From positions 33,140 through 97,139 of the forward strand of contig NCEM01000012.1 in assembly GCA_002280725.1 (NCBI GenBank): DNA of 64,000 bases, written 5' to 3'. Positions 51,949 through 63,836 of this stretch are shown here, piece by piece. The translations under genes and the position numbers were made by a program. Within the stretch, counting starts at the first letter, position 1. Every line of letters starts with the position of its first letter. The notes beneath the pieces were generated by a model. It was given only the letters and a program-made list of their open reading frames with translations. It searched no databases and was not told the DNA's origin. The DNA is from Alphaproteobacteria bacterium 32-64-14. Lineage in GTDB: Bacteria; Pseudomonadota; Alphaproteobacteria; Caulobacterales; Hyphomonadaceae.

Positions 51949-52519
51949 AGGGGTAGTCTGGATCTACCGATAACGGCGCCTCAAAGCCGAAACGCGCTGC
52001 GCAATCCGGCCACTCGGCTGCATAGCCGAGAGCCCCTTCTCCGATCCACTCTGTGGTTATGGCAACTCTATCAACTGCATCTTCCAACGCGGTTACTGAT
52101 GCAGGCATGCCTGCGCGCTCACCGACATAGTCCACGACAGATTTCTCCATGCCATCGTAAGCGATGGCTACTTCGTATGTCGGATTGTCGGTGATGGTTG
52201 CTGCATATTCATCCATCAACGCGAAGAAATTGGCCTCGTGGAATTGCTGGACCAGTCCGGACAGTTCGGCGTCAGCTACTTGTCGCGTTCGTTCGCCGAC
52301 TTCATTTACAAAATGAACCCCACAGTACGTCGCCGTTCCGTCGCCCCGAATCTCGACCCCATACATTGGGCAAGTGCCGTAGCAGGCTGTGCGGACCAGC
52401 GTTATGCGTAGGGTATTTCTATCCTTGATCCCCGGCAGCTCGCTCGTCACCGAAGCTGCATCCGGCTGAGGCGAGCAGGCAGAAAGCGTGCAGATCAAAG
52501 GAAGAGCCGCACGCAGCAT
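51944..52519 (-). CDS. DUF6438 lipoprotein
   Basis: 191 residues from MLRAALPLICTLSAC; GGAGAG precedes this ATG inside the end of moaB, favouring it over 52564. Lipobox LSACS. The mature part opens with LRITLVRTACYGTCPMYGV and IRGDGTATYCGVHFV, which is the DUF6438 pattern of a Cys-rich beta domain of unknown function. It starts 2 bp after moaB ends, so it is co-transcribed with the moa genes, though no link to molybdenum is known. Confidence 0.8.
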   Translation of the reverse strand: MLRAALPLICTLSACSPQPDAASVTSELPGIKDRNTLRITLVRTACYGTCPMYGVEIRGDGTATYCGVHFVNEVGERTRQVADAELSGLVQQFHEANFFALMDEYAATITDNPTYEVAIAYDGMEKSVVDYVGERAGMPASVTALEDAVDRVAITTEWIGEGALGYAAEWPDCAARFGFEAPLSVDPDYPL

Positions 52520-52521
52520 GC

Positions 52522-53088
52522 TCAGCTCTCCAGCAACCGCGGCATCAGCTCCACCATGTTGCAAGGCATGTGGCGGCTATCGAGTTGCCAGCGGATCAGC
52601 TTGTCCCAGCCATCCTTTACCGCGCCGTTCGATCCCGGCAGGCAGAAGATGAACGTCGCATTCGCCACGCCCGCACACGCCCGGCTCTGCAGCGTCGACG
52701 TGCCCACGCTCTGGAAGCTCACCAGATGCCAGACGACGTTGAACCCCTCGATCTCTTTGTCGAACAGCGGCCGCACGGCCTCCGGCGTCACATCGCGCCC
52801 GGTGAGCCCCGTGCCCCCCGTCGTCACCACGGCGTCAATGCTTGGGTCCGCAATCCACTTGCGCATCACGGCGCGGATAGCGTTCACCTCGTCCGGCACA
52901 ATGGCCTTGTCCGCCAGCTCATGCCCCGCTTCTTTGACCCGGTCAGCCAGCAGATGACCAGACGTATCCGTCTCGTCCGTTCGCGTATCCGAGATCGTCA
53001 TCACGCACACGCGCAGCTGCTTGAACGGCATCGTGTCGACCATCTTCCCGCCCGGTGCGGTCAGCGGCGGATAGGCAGGTCCGGTCAT
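52522..53088 (-). CDS. moaB: Molybdenum cofactor biosynthesis protein B
   Basis: 188 residues. MoaB/MogA fold with the molybdopterin-binding TTGGTGLTGRDVTPEA and the MPFKQLRVCVMTISDTRT first strand. The first 20 residues before that (from MTGPAYPP) are an extension that may not be translated, as an inner ATG precedes VDTMPF. It acts in molybdopterin adenylation. It lies 13 bp after moaE. Confidence 0.93.
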   Translation of the reverse strand: MTGPAYPPLTAPGGKMVDTMPFKQLRVCVMTISDTRTDETDTSGHLLADRVKEAGHELADKAIVPDEVNAIRAVMRKWIADPSIDAVVTTGGTGLTGRDVTPEAVRPLFDKEIEGFNVVWHLVSFQSVGTSTLQSRACAGVANATFIFCLPGSNGAVKDGWDKLIRWQLDSRHMPCNMVELMPRLLES

Positions 53089-53101
53089 GTCTTGAAGCTC
53101 C

Positions 53102-53773
53102 TCACAAAACTGCGTCTGAGCGCCGAACGCACGCTGCTACAACGCCTTCAGAAAGTTGTCGCTCTTCTAGTTCCACAACATCGCCAGGGTTGAACTCCCA
53201 AATCTCGCCAGAAGGCACATCCTGCTCAAGGAGGACGAATGACCGCTCACCTTTGGGCTCAGCCAACACCGGCCGCCAAACATCAACGCCTTCATCCAGA
53301 AGCCGCACATAGACAGTTAGCGGAGGCGCATTCCACCGCGCATGCGCTTCACGATCATCGCCACGCGGCTCAATCCACTCTGCCCCATCTGGCCGCACTT
53401 CGCGCTTCCAGAACGGCGCCTCCGTCTTGAGGCGATCCATCAGATAGTCAACGGCCTGCAGCGCCTCGCGCCGGTGCTTGCTCAGCGCCGCCACCAGCAC
53501 AATGGCCTCGCCCGGCGCCATGCGCCCATGGCGATGGATCACCAGCGTGTCGATCACATCGAACCGCGCCCGCGCATCCGCCTCGATCTTCGCGATCTGC
53601 TTTTCCGTGAAGCCCGGATACGCCTCCAGCTCCAGCGCGCTGACCACATCCCCATGCGCCGAATCCCGCACTGACCCGACAAAGCTCGCCAGCGCGCCAG
53701 CCGCGCCCCGCCCCTTCGCAAAGGCGGCTGTTTCAGCGTGTGGATCGAAGGCGGTGGTGACGACGCGGATCAT
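53102..53773 (-). CDS. moaE: Molybdopterin synthase catalytic subunit with extra C-terminal domain
   Basis: 223 residues, where MoaE is usually about 140-150. Residues 1-138 are Moa[41 protein letters not shown] and the active-site lysines in [13 protein letters not shown] (Lys116, Lys123). Residues about 150-223 add a separate domain, from [20 protein letters not shown] to [19 protein letters not shown], which resembles small stand-alone bacterial proteins with a VDVWRPV signature of unknown function. First gene of the moa run; it pairs with MoaD to make molybdopterin. Confidence 0.92.
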   Translation of the reverse strand: MIRVVTTAFDPHAETAAFAKGRGAAGALASFVGSVRDSAHGDVVSALELEAYPGFTEKQIAKIEADARARFDVIDTLVIHRHGRMAPGEAIVLVAALSKHRREALQAVDYLMDRLKTEAPFWKREVRPDGAEWIEPRGDDREAHARWNAPPLTVYVRLLDEGVDVWRPVLAEPKGERSFVLLEQDVPSGEIWEFNPGDVVELEERQLSEGVVAACVRRSDAVL

Positions 53774-53859
53774 TCCGTCAAGCTAGCCCACCGGAACAAA
53801 TAAGTGAACGTGCGCGCCGACCCCGGATTCCGTATGTCTGCGGAGCACAGGAGACACCC

Positions 53860-54185
53860 ATGCCATACATCTTTCTCGCCATCGCCATTGTCGGAGAAGT
53901 TATCGCCACGTCGGCGCTCAAGGCGTCCGAAGGGTTCTCCAAGTCCCTGCCGTCGATCATCACGGTGATCGGCTATGGGGTGGCGTTCTATTTCCTCTCA
54001 CTGACGCTGAAGACCATACCCGTTGGCGTCGCCTACGCGATCTGGTCCGGCTTGGGTGTCGTTCTCATCGCAGTTGTCGGCTGGCTGGTGTTCAACCAGA
54101 AGCTCGACGCCGCCGCCCTCGCCGGCATGGGCCTGATCGTCAGCGGCGTTATCGTGATGCAGGTCTTCTCGAAGTCGACAGGCCA

Positions 54186-54189
<4 letters not shown>
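53860..54189 (+). CDS. SMR family multidrug efflux protein
   Basis: 109 residues with four membrane helices. The essential Glu is Glu13 in [14 protein letters not shown], and [18 protein letters not shown] is the conserved third helix. These dimers exchange quaternary ammonium cations or guanidinium for protons; the sequence fits the EmrE/QacE branch more than the Gdx branch. AGGAGA precedes the ATG. Its end overlaps the convergent alpha-glucosidase gene by 4 bases. No guanidine riboswitch is visible upstream. Confidence 0.93.
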
Positions 54190-55784
<1,595 letters not shown>

Positions 55785-55900
55785 GCGTGTTCTCCCGCCA
55801 GACCCGGCATGTCCGTTGCTTTTCCCCCGGTAAGCGAGCTTGCAGCAAGGCGGTTAACCGCAATTTTGCACGCACAGGCTATCTTGACTGGATCAGAACG

Positions 55901-56959
55901 ATGCAAACCGCGCCCGCAACATACACCCCGCCCGGTCAGGACCGTGTCGCATGGGTCGATTACGCCAAGGGGATCTGCATCCTCCTGGTCGTGATGTTCC
56001 ATACGGTTAACCACTACGAGGAAGCCGTGGGCGCCGCGGGCTGGATGCGCTGGATCGTCGATTTCTCGAAACCGTTCCGCATGCCCGACTTCTTCCTGAT
56101 CTCGGGCCTGTTCCTGTCGCGCACCATCAACTCGAACCTCACGACCTACATCGACAAGAAGGTCGTCCACTTCGCCTACTTCTACCTCCTCTGGCTCGCC
56201 CTCACCCTTCTCCTCACGGACAACGACGTCCTGCGCACGGATCCGGTCGCGTTCGTGAAGCTCTATGTCTGGAACATCGTGCAACCCACCGGCGTGCTCT
56301 GGTTCGTGCACATGCTGGCCGTGTTCTACGTCGCCACGCGCCTGCTCGTCCGCGTGCCGAAGTGGATGGTGCTCGTCGCTGCCGCCGCGCTGCAGATCGC
56401 CCACCAGGCCCTCTGGATCGACACCGGCAGCTTCATCGCCAACCGCGCGATGGACTATTACGTGTTCTTCTTCCTCGGCTACGCCATCCATGGCCTCGTC
56501 TTCGATGTCGCCGAGCGCGCCAAGGCGCGCCCGCGGGTCACGCTCGCCGTGCTCGCCGGCTGGGGTCTGTGCAACCACTGGCTGGTCGAACAGGGCCTTC
56601 ACCACTTGCCGGTCTATGGCCTGATGATGGGTCTCGCCGGCGCGCTCGCCATCGTCGAGATCGCGGCGCTCCTGTCGAAATGGAAGTCGGCCCGCTTCCT
56701 GCGCTACTGCGGCCAGAACTCCATCGTCATCTACCTCACCTTCTTCTTCCCGATGACGATCCTCGAGCGCATCCTTGCCCCCTCGGGCTGGATCGCCGAT
56801 GTCGGCACGGCCTGCCTCGTGATCCTTGCGATCTCGGCCGTCCTGCCGCTGCTCTTCCACCTCGCCATCAAGCGCACACCGCTCATCGCGCTGTACGTCC
56901 GGCCCCAATGGGCCAAGCTCGGCCGCGCCAAGCCGAAGCTGGCGAGCGCCGCCGCCTGA
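55901..56959 (+). CDS. Acyltransferase family 3 membrane protein
   Basis: 352 residues from MQTAPATYTPPGQ; upstream in-frame codons look noncoding. Acyltransferase 3 features: WVDYAKGICILLVVMFHTVN with the family His, MPDFFLISGLFLSRTI, and about ten membrane helices to the C-terminus. These enzymes move acetyl or succinyl groups to surface sugars. It stands beside an alpha-glucosidase but no glycan cluster is present. A terminator follows. Confidence 0.87.
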   Translation: MQTAPATYTPPGQDRVAWVDYAKGICILLVVMFHTVNHYEEAVGAAGWMRWIVDFSKPFRMPDFFLISGLFLSRTINSNLTTYIDKKVVHFAYFYLLWLALTLLLTDNDVLRTDPVAFVKLYVWNIVQPTGVLWFVHMLAVFYVATRLLVRVPKWMVLVAAAALQIAHQALWIDTGSFIANRAMDYYVFFFLGYAIHGLVFDVAERAKARPRVTLAVLAGWGLCNHWLVEQGLHHLPVYGLMMGLAGALAIVEIAALLSKWKSARFLRYCGQNSIVIYLTFFFPMTILERILAPSGWIADVGTACLVILAISAVLPLLFHLAIKRTPLIALYVRPQWAKLGRAKPKLASAAA

Positions 56960-56975
56960 CACCCCCAAACGCAGA

Positions 56976-57001
56976 AAGGCCCGCTGTTTCCAGCGGGCCT
57001 T
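56976..57001. terminator. Bidirectional terminator between acyltransferase and lon
   Basis: Perfect 11-bp stem AAGGCCCGCTG / CAGCGGGCCTT around TTTC. On the minus strand it is followed by TCTGCGTTT, after the lon stop; on the plus strand it follows the acyltransferase stop by 16 bp. Confidence 0.85.
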
Positions 57002-57024
57002 GTCCGTTCAATCCGTAGACGAAG

Positions 57025-59433
57025 CTAGTGAGGCAGCTGCGCCTCACCCGGCGTCGCAGCGCGTCCGCCAAGGGTTGCGCGATAGGCGGCCTCCTCGGCT
57101 TCGCTCCACTGGATCGGCGTCATCGGCCTCACCAGTGCGCGGGCCAGAACCTGCTCGATGGTCGACACCGGCACGATGGTCAGGCCGGATTTCACCTTCT
57201 CAGGCAGGTCGATCAGGTCCTTCTCGTTCTCCTCGGGGATCAGCACCGTCTTGATGCCGCCACGCAGGGCCGCGAGCAGTTTCTCCTTCAGGCCGCCGAT
57301 CGGCAGCACCCGGCCGCGCAGGGTGATCTCGCCGGTCATGGCGATATCCTTGCGGATAGGGTTGCCGGTCAGGAGCGATGCGATGGCAGTCGTCATTGCG
57401 ATACCCGCCGACGGGCCGTCCTTGGGTGTCGCGCCATCCGGCACGTGCACGTGAATGTCCGTGTTGTCGAACACAGGCGGGCGGATGCCCATCTGCACCG
57501 AGCGCGAGCGGACCAGCGATTGCGCCGCCGAGATCGACTCCTTCATCACGTCACGCAGCGAACCCGTAACCGTCATGCGGCCACGACCCGGCATCTGCAC
57601 GGCTTCGATCGTAAGAAGATCGCCGCCAACTTCCGTCCAGGCGAGGCCCGTGACGACGCCGACCTGATCTTCGCGATCAGCAAGGCCGAAGCGGAACTTC
57701 CGCACGCCCGCGAACTTGTCGAGATTGTCGCCGTTGACCGTAACCGAGGTCGACTTCTTCATCTCAATATCGCGCACGGCCTTGCGGGCCAGACGCGCCA
57801 TCTCACGCTCCAGCGACCGCACACCGCTCTCGCGGGTGTAGTAGCGGATGAGATCGCGGATCGCGCTATCCTCGACGATCAGTTCGCCTTCACGCAGCGA
57901 GTGGTTCTCGATCGTCTTCGGCAGCAAGTGCCGCTTGGCGATCTCGATCTTCTCGTCTTCCGTGTAGCCTTCCAGACGGATGATCTCCATCCGGTCAAGA
58001 AGCGGCTGAGGCATGTTCAGCGAGTTCGCCGTCGTGATGAACATCGTATCCGACAGGTCATAGTCGACCTCCAGATAGTGGTCGTTGAAGCTGACGTTCT
58101 GCTCCGGGTCGAGAACCTCAAGCAGGGCCGAAGCCGGGTCGCCTCGGTAGTCCTGGCCAAGCTTGTCGATCTCGTCCAGCAGGAACAGCGGGTTGCCGCT
58201 CTTCGCCTTCTTCATCGACTGGATCACGCGCCCCGGCATGGAGCCGATATACGTCCGGCGGTGGCCGCGGATCTCGGCCTCGTCACGCACGCCGCCCAGC
58301 GACACGCGCACGAAATCACGGCCCGTCGCCTTCGCGATGGACTTGCCCAGCGACGTCTTGCCGACGCCCGGAGGACCGACGAGGCACAGGATCGGGCCAC
58401 GCACCTTGTCGGCGCGCGCCTGCACCGCGAGGTGCTCAATGATCCGCTCTTTCACTTTCTCGAGGCCGTAGTGATCGGCATTGAGCACGTCTTCAGCGAA
58501 CTGGAGATCGCGCACGACTTCCTTCTTGCGGCCCCAGGGCAGCGAGACGATCCAGTCGAGATAGTTGCGCACCACCGTGCTCTCGGCAGACATCGGCGAC
58601 ATCTGGCGAAGCTTCTTCACTTCGGCTTCCGCCTTGGTGCGCGCTTCTTCGGACATCGGCGTGTTGGCGATCTTCTCTTCAAGCTCGCCGATCTCGTCAC
58701 GCTCGCCACCGGGACTGTCGCCGTCGCCGAGTTCGCGCTGGATCGCCTTCATCTGCTCGTTGAGATAATACTCGCGCTGCGTCTTCTCCATCTGCCGCTT
58801 CACGCGGTTGCGGATCTTGCGCTCCATCTGAAGCATGCCGATCTCGCCTTCCATCAGCGAGAACACTTTTTCCAGACGCTCGATCACGTCGATCAGCTCG
58901 AGCAGCGCTTCCTTGTCTTCGATCTTGATCGACAGCTGGGCCGCAACGGCGTCAGCCAGATGACCCGGATCGGTGATGGCCGAAACCGTGCCCACCGTCT
59001 CCTGCGGGATCTTGCGGTTCAGTTTCACATAGCCGTCGAACTGCTCGATCACCGCACGCATGAGCGCGGCGGACTCCTGGGACTCGCTCTGCTTCTCCGC
59101 AATCGCGGAATGCTCGGCGGCGTAGTAGTCGCCCTTGTCGATCAGCTTCTCGATGCGCGCGCGATGCTTGCCTTCGACCAGCACCTTCACGGTGCCGTCC
59201 GGCAGCTTCAGCAATTGCAGGATCGTGGCGACAACGCCCACATTGTAGAGATCTTCTTCCGCCGGGTCATCGATGCCGGCTTCCTTCTGGGCAACCAGCA
59301 GGATTTCACCGCCGCCTTTCTCGACTTCCTCGAGCGCGCGGACTGATTTATCGCGCCCGACAAAGAGCGGAGCGACCATGCGCGGGAAAACCACGATGTC
59401 GCGCAGGGGCAGAACTGGGAGGACGTTCGTCAT
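57025..59433 (-). CDS. lon: ATP-dependent protease Lon
   Basis: 802 residues from [23 protein letters not shown] lies before this ATG, and the in-frame start at 59505 adds a basic leader with no family match. Domains: N-terminal substrate domain (about 1-300), AAA+ with [15 protein letters not shown] and [11 protein letters not shown], and the protease with Ser in [11 protein letters not shown] and the dyad Lys in the following helix region [10 protein letters not shown]. It degrades damaged and regulatory proteins in the cytosol. It is downstream of clpX on the same strand with a terminator between, so it has its own promoter. Confidence 0.97.
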   Translation of the reverse strand: MTNVLPVLPLRDIVVFPRMVAPLFVGRDKSVRALEEVEKGGGEILLVAQKEAGIDDPAEEDLYNVGVVATILQLLKLPDGTVKVLVEGKHRARIEKLIDKGDYYAAEHSAIAEKQSESQESAALMRAVIEQFDGYVKLNRKIPQETVGTVSAITDPGHLADAVAAQLSIKIEDKEALLELIDVIERLEKVFSLMEGEIGMLQMERKIRNRVKRQMEKTQREYYLNEQMKAIQRELGDGDSPGGERDEIGELEEKIANTPMSEEARTKAEAEVKKLRQMSPMSAESTVVRNYLDWIVSLPWGRKKEVVRDLQFAEDVLNADHYGLEKVKERIIEHLAVQARADKVRGPILCLVGPPGVGKTSLGKSIAKATGRDFVRVSLGGVRDEAEIRGHRRTYIGSMPGRVIQSMKKAKSGNPLFLLDEIDKLGQDYRGDPASALLEVLDPEQNVSFNDHYLEVDYDLSDTMFITTANSLNMPQPLLDRMEIIRLEGYTEDEKIEIAKRHLLPKTIENHSLREGELIVEDSAIRDLIRYYTRESGVRSLEREMARLARKAVRDIEMKKSTSVTVNGDNLDKFAGVRKFRFGLADREDQVGVVTGLAWTEVGGDLLTIEAVQMPGRGRMTVTGSLRDVMKESISAAQSLVRSRSVQMGIRPPVFDNTDIHVHVPDGATPKDGPSAGIAMTTAIASLLTGNPIRKDIAMTGEITLRGRVLPIGGLKEKLLAALRGGIKTVLIPEENEKDLIDLPEKVKSGLTIVPVSTIEQVLARALVRPMTPIQWSEAEEAAYRATLGGRAATPGEAQLPH

Positions 59434-59739
59434 TTTTATCTCCTTACTTCGCCGCTGGCGCCTCCTTGAAGCACGCCGGCGGGAGGAAGGCCGGGACCAT
59501 GCCAATAGATCGGTCCGGACATTCTCTTGGGAATGAAAGTGGCGCGTCGGGGCCCAGCATTCAACCCACGCAAGTGCGGCATGTTTTAACTGGATTATTT
59601 GCCCCTTACCTGTGGGGCGATCTCATTCCAGCGCCGTTGTGCGGCGTTCATTGCGGGCGCGGCCTGAGTCGAAAAGGCAAACGGCCGCCCGGTGAGGGGC
59701 GGCCGCTGCGAATGTTGGTCAGTCCGAAGTCCTGAAGCG
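59434..59739. other. Intergenic region between clpX and lon
   Basis: Holds the lon promoter region and the clpX terminator (59672-59705). On the minus strand CTTGCG and CCCCGA occur 16 bases apart near 59555-59530, which loosely resembles a heat-shock sigma-32 promoter; this is a weak match. No gene is supported. Confidence 0.4.
59672..59705 (-). terminator. Rho-independent terminator after clpX
   Basis: Perfect 8-bp stem CGGCCGCC (59682-59689) / GGCGGCCG (59698-59705); on the minus strand it is followed by TTTGCCTTTT. It begins 35 bp after the clpX stop. Confidence 0.85.
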
Positions 59740-61017
59740 TCAGGCGGTGGCCGTGGCGGCCTCGCCGCCTTTCGCCGAGTGCACGTAGAGCGGACGCGAG
59801 CGGCCTTCCACGACCTCGGCGTTGATCGCCACCTCTTCCACGCCGCGCAGGTTGGGCAGCTCGAACATGGTGTCGAGCAGGATCGCTTCCATGATCGACC
59901 GCAGGCCACGTGCGCCCGTCTTGCGCTGGATGGCGCGGCGGGCGACAGCGGCAAGCGCGTCATCGGTGAAGGTGAGCTTCACGCTCTCCATGTCGAACAG
60001 ACGCTGATACTGCTTCAGCAGCGCGTTTTTCGGCTCGGTCAGGATCTGGATCAGCGCGACCTCATCGAGATCTTCCAGCGTCGCGATAACCGGCAGACGG
60101 CCGATGAATTCCGGGATCAGGCCGAACTTCACCAGATCTTCCGGCTCGCAATCCTGCAGAACCTTGCCCGTGCGGCGATCTTCCGGCGCAACAACGTTGG
60201 CGCCGAAGCCGATCGACGTGCCACGGCCGCGATCCGAGATGACTTTATCCAGACCCGCGAACGCGCCGCCGCAGATGAACAGCATGTTCGTGGTATCGAC
60301 CTGCAGGAACTCCTGCTGCGGATGCTTGCGGCCGCCCTGCGGCGGAACGCTGGCAACCGTGCCTTCCATGATCTTCAGCAGCGCCTGCTGCACGCCCTCG
60401 CCCGACACGTCGCGCGTGATGGACGGGTTGTCCGACTTGCGGCTGATCTTGTCGATCTCGTCGATGTAGACGATGCCGCGCTGCGCACGCTCGACGTTGT
60501 AGTCGGACGCCTGCAGCAGCTTGAGGATGATGTTCTCGACGTCCTCGCCGACATAACCGGCTTCGGTCAGCGTCGTGGCGTCGGCCATCGTGAACGGAAC
60601 GTCGATGATGCGCGCCAGCGTCTGCGCCAGCAGCGTCTTGCCGGTGCCCGTCGGGCCGATCAGCAGGATGTTGGACTTCGACAGCTCGACGTCCGAATTC
60701 TTGGCAGCGTGGTTGAGGCGCTTGTAGTGGTTGTGCACGGCCACGGAGAGAACGCGCTTGGCCTTGAACTGGCCGATCACGTAGTCATCCAGCACGTCGC
60801 AGATTTCGCGCGGCGTCGGCACGCCATCGCGCGACTTCACAAGAGCCGTCTTGGACTCCTCGCGGATGATGTCCATGCAGAGTTCGACGCACTCATCGCA
60901 GATGAATACGGTCGGACCGGCGATGAGCTTCTTCACCTCGTGCTGCGACTTTCCGCAGAAAGAGCAGTAGAGGGTGTTCTTGCTGTCGCCGCCTGAAGCG
61001 TTCTTGTTCATCGACAC
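59740..61017 (-). CDS. clpX: ATP-dependent Clp protease ATP-binding subunit ClpX
   Basis: 425 residues. The N-terminal zinc finger has CSFCGKSQ and CDECVELC. The AAA+ core has Walker [16 protein letters not shown], Walker [12 protein letters not shown], the pore loop region [11 protein letters not shown] and the IGF-type loop that docks on ClpP as [15 protein letters not shown] begins. It unfolds ssrA-tagged and regulatory proteins. It lies 175 bp downstream of clpP, in the conserved order tig-clpP-clpX-lon. Confidence 0.98.
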   Translation of the reverse strand: MSMNKNASGGDSKNTLYCSFCGKSQHEVKKLIAGPTVFICDECVELCMDIIREESKTALVKSRDGVPTPREICDVLDDYVIGQFKAKRVLSVAVHNHYKRLNHAAKNSDVELSKSNILLIGPTGTGKTLLAQTLARIIDVPFTMADATTLTEAGYVGEDVENIILKLLQASDYNVERAQRGIVYIDEIDKISRKSDNPSITRDVSGEGVQQALLKIMEGTVASVPPQGGRKHPQQEFLQVDTTNMLFICGGAFAGLDKVISDRGRGTSIGFGANVVAPEDRRTGKVLQDCEPEDLVKFGLIPEFIGRLPVIATLEDLDEVALIQILTEPKNALLKQYQRLFDMESVKLTFTDDALAAVARRAIQRKTGARGLRSIMEAILLDTMFELPNLRGVEEVAINAEVVEGRSRPLYVHSAKGGEAATATA

Positions 61018-61192
61018 CTCAAAGCGCCCGGGGGCGCACTACCCCTGGGCGCATTTCACCACGCCCGAACCCTGATTCTTATATTTCAATCGTTTCCGAT
61101 AGGTTCAAGGAAGCCCATCCGATCATAGCAAGCAGGGCGCCGCAAGGTTGGCCGCTGCACATCGTCCGGGCAAAAACCGTCAAAATACAGGC

Positions 61193-61834
61193 CTAATCGG
61201 CGGGAGCCGCCCGTTTTTCGTAGACCTTGTCCACGATGCCGAACTCCATGGCTTCCGCAGCGGTCATAAACGAATCGCGGTCCAGGCGCTTTTCGACCAC
61301 CTCATAGGGCTGGCCGGTATGCTTGACGTAGATCTCGTTCAGGCGGCGTTTGACCGCTATAATATCGAGCGCGTGACGTTCAATATCCGTCGCCACGCCA
61401 CGGAACCCGCCCGACGGCTGGTGGACCATGATCCGGCTGTTGGGGGTCGAGAAGCGCATGCCCTTCTCCCCGGCGCACAGCAGCAGCGCGCCCATCGAGG
61501 CCGCCATGCCGAGGCAGGCGGTCGAAACGGGGCTGCGGATGTATTGCATCGTGTCGTAGATCGCGAGGCCGGAATGGACGTGTCCACCCGGGCTGTTGAT
61601 GTACATGGCGATCTCTTTCTTGGGGTTTTCGGACTCCAGGAAGAGCAGTTGGGCCGTAACGGCCGTCGCCAGATTGTCCTCGATCGGGCCCGTAACGAAG
61701 ATGATCCGGTCCCGCAGCAGGCGGGAATAGATGTCGTACGGGCGGTCCCCGCGGGCGCTCTGTTCGATGACCGTCGGGAAGAAGTTGATCCCGGTCGGGA
61801 ACTGCCCATTCGGGAACTGGTTGTCGTTGGACAT
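61193..61834 (-). CDS. clpP: ATP-dependent Clp protease proteolytic subunit ClpP
   Basis: 213 residues. Ser in [11 protein letters not shown], His in [10 protein letters not shown] and Asp in the later [18 protein letters not shown] complete the triad. [18 protein letters not shown] is the conserved handle region. The first 25 residues before NFFP-type [19 protein letters not shown] are a propeptide-like leader. It forms the tetradecameric chamber served by ClpX. Confidence 0.98.
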   Translation of the reverse strand: MSNDNQFPNGQFPTGINFFPTVIEQSARGDRPYDIYSRLLRDRIIFVTGPIEDNLATAVTAQLLFLESENPKKEIAMYINSPGGHVHSGLAIYDTMQYIRSPVSTACLGMAASMGALLLCAGEKGMRFSTPNSRIMVHQPSGGFRGVATDIERHALDIIAVKRRLNEIYVKHTGQPYEVVEKRLDRDSFMTAAEAMEFGIVDKVYEKRAAPAD

Positions 61835-61979
61835 ATCGAACTCTTTTGCAGCCGGCCCCGCCAGCCTGGGGGCATGGGACTCAGATCACGGGTGGAGCTA
61901 ACAATATCCGAACGCAGGCCCTGAAGCGCAAGGGGTGTGGCTATGGAGGCCTGTAACCCCTGTGGGCAAAGCCCATTCA
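61835..61979. other. Upstream region of clpP
   Basis: Contains the clpP promoter region; I cannot place -35/-10 boxes with confidence. It ends at the first terminal-inverted-repeat element. Confidence 0.3.
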
Positions 61980-62096
61980 GGTGTCATTCCCGCCGAAGCG
62001 GCGCAGCCGCGAAGAGCGGGAAACCAGCGGCCAGGACCACGGGACATGCGCTCCTGGGTTCCGGCTCGCGCCTGACGGCGCGTCCGGAATGACAGG
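61980..62096. repeat. 117-bp element with terminal inverted repeats, copy 1
   Basis: Ends GGTGTCATTCC (61980-61990) and GGAATGACAGG (62086-62096) are inverted repeats matching at 9 of 11 positions. Subterminal GCCGAAGCGGC and TTCCGGCTCGCGC are shared with the copy at 63722. It lies 39 bp after the tig stop and may serve as its transcript end. No open frame. Confidence 0.75.
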
Positions 62097-62134
62097 GCTT
62101 GGGTAAATTGGTTAGCGGGCCGACTGGCGAGCGT

Positions 62135-63472
62135 CTATTCGTCGTCGCCGATCGTCTTCATCAGCTCTTCGCGGGTCACCGGCTTGTCCGTCACCGTGGC
62201 CTTGGTGAGGATGTAGTCGACCACCTTCTCCTCGTAGATCGGGGCGCGCAGCTGGGCCATGGCGCCCTGGTTCTTGGTGTAGAACTCGATCACCTGCTTT
62301 TCCTGGCCCGGATAGCGCGAGGCTTCCTGGCGCAGGGCGCGGACGATTTCTTCGTTGGTGATCTGCACATCGGCGCGGCGGCCGACCTCGGCCAGCACGA
62401 GACCGAGGCGCACGCGGCGCTCGGCGATCTTGCGGTACTCGGCCTTCAGCTCGTCATCCGACTTGGCCTTGTCTTCCTCAGACAGGCGGCCCGCCTTCTT
62501 CTCGGCGTCGAACTGGCTCCAGATCTGGTTGAACTCGGCTTCCACCATCAGCGGCGGCAGGTCGAACGCATGACGCTCGTCCAGCGCATCGAGCAGCACG
62601 CGCTTCACCTGCTGGCGCGTGGCGAACTCCAGCTCGCCCGAAAGCTGCTTGGTCACCGCATCGCGCAGCGCCTCGAGGCTGTCGAGGCCAAGCGTCTTGG
62701 CGAACTCGTCATTGATCTCGGCATCCTTCGGCGCCTTGACCTCGTGGACCTTCACTTCAAACAGCGCGGCTTTGCCGGCGAGCGTGGGAACCTGATAGGT
62801 CTCCGGGAACGACACGTTGACGTTGATGTCGTCGCCGGCGGATGCGCCGATCAGCTGCTCTTCAAAGCCCGGGATGAAGCGGTTCGAGCCGATTACCAGC
62901 GTCTGGCCCTCGGCCGCGCCGCCATCGAACTTCTCGCCATCGATCGAGCCGACGAAGTCGATCACGACCGCGTCCCCCGTCTCGGCTTTGCCGTCCTTCT
63001 TGTCGTACGACTTGTTGTTGTCCGCGATGCCGGTCAGCGCCGTCTGGATTTCGTCTTCGGTCGGCGAGACAACCATGCGCTCGATCGAGATTTCGGAAAC
63101 GTCAGCCGGTTCGAACTCAGGCATAATCTCGAGCGCCATCGAATAATCGAGGTCAGCCTCGCCGCTGATCAGCTTGTCCTGGTCTCCATCGAGCTTGATC
63201 GACGGGCGCGAGGCCGGGCGCAGCGCCTTATCGGCGAGCGCCTTGTCCGAGGTCTCCTGCACGACGTCGTTGACGATGTCGGCCATGATCGACTTGCCGT
63301 ACAGCTTCTTGATGTGCGCGGTCGGCACCTTGCCGGGCCGGAAGCCCTTGAGGTTCATCTTGGGCTGGATCTCGTTGATCTTGTCGGCGAATTTCGCCGC
63401 CAGTTCGCCCTTGGGAACGGATACGCGGAACTCCCGCGAAAGACCTTCCGATTTCGTCTCGGTGACGTTCAT
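62135..63472 (-). CDS. tig: Trigger factor
   Basis: 445 residues from MNVTETKSEGLSREF; the in-frame start at 63919 would add 149 residues unlike the family. The ribosome-binding tip is NLKGFRPGKVPTAHIKK, close to the GFRxGKxP signature. The FKBP-type PPIase domain (about 150-245) has GDAVVIDFVGSIDGEKFDGG and FIPGFEEQLIG, and the helical C-terminal arms follow. It is the ribosome-associated chaperone upstream of clpP. It is bracketed by two copies of a terminal-inverted-repeat element. Confidence 0.97.
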   Translation of the reverse strand: MNVTETKSEGLSREFRVSVPKGELAAKFADKINEIQPKMNLKGFRPGKVPTAHIKKLYGKSIMADIVNDVVQETSDKALADKALRPASRPSIKLDGDQDKLISGEADLDYSMALEIMPEFEPADVSEISIERMVVSPTEDEIQTALTGIADNNKSYDKKDGKAETGDAVVIDFVGSIDGEKFDGGAAEGQTLVIGSNRFIPGFEEQLIGASAGDDINVNVSFPETYQVPTLAGKAALFEVKVHEVKAPKDAEINDEFAKTLGLDSLEALRDAVTKQLSGELEFATRQQVKRVLLDALDERHAFDLPPLMVEAEFNQIWSQFDAEKKAGRLSEEDKAKSDDELKAEYRKIAERRVRLGLVLAEVGRRADVQITNEEIVRALRQEASRYPGQEKQVIEFYTKNQGAMAQLRAPIYEEKVVDYILTKATVTDKPVTREELMKTIGDDE

Positions 63473-63721
63473 CACGGGAACCCTGATCAGGCAAAAGGTG
63501 GACCCCGCCTGCGGCAAACGCCGGGCGGGAAAGGCGGGTGTCTTACACAGGCCGGGCCACCCTGTCCATGCAAGCGCTGGAATGCGGAAACTGCAACGTT
63601 GGAAGGCCCTGCCAGAGCACGGTTTGGGCCCCCTTTTTCGCCCCCTCGGAACCCGCTTGGTTAACCCCGGCCCTGATGCACGGCGAACAACCGACGCTAA
63701 GCGCAACCCGGCAACACCCAC
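63473..63721. other. Upstream region of tig
   Basis: About 250 bp with no supported gene; it should contain the tig promoter. A GC-rich imperfect hairpin lies near 63510-63535 (CCCGCCTGCGGCAAACGCCGGGCGGG). Confidence 0.3.
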
Positions 63722-63836
63722 GGTGTCATTCCAGCCGAAGCGGCAAAGCGGCGTAGTGCTGGAACCCAGGAGCGACACCCACCACTCTCGCAGCCCCTGG
63801 CTTCCGGCTCGCGCTTCGCGCGTCCGGAATGACACC
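63722..63836. repeat. 115-bp element with terminal inverted repeats, copy 2
   Basis: Ends GGTGTCATTCC (63722-63732) and GGAATGACACC (63826-63836) are perfect 11-bp inverted repeats. The ends and subterminal parts match copy 1 (61980-62096), while the middle differs. No open frame, so it is non-autonomous or a REP-type element. Confidence 0.8.

Noticed and set aside
53774..53859. Guanidine (mini-ykkC) riboswitch before the SMR gene
   Set aside because: The paired short hairpins with ACGR loops are absent.
57028..59346. 772-codon open frame on the plus strand opposite lon
   Set aside because: It is a GC-driven antisense frame; its product is His/Arg/Leu-rich with no family features, while the opposite strand encodes a full Lon.
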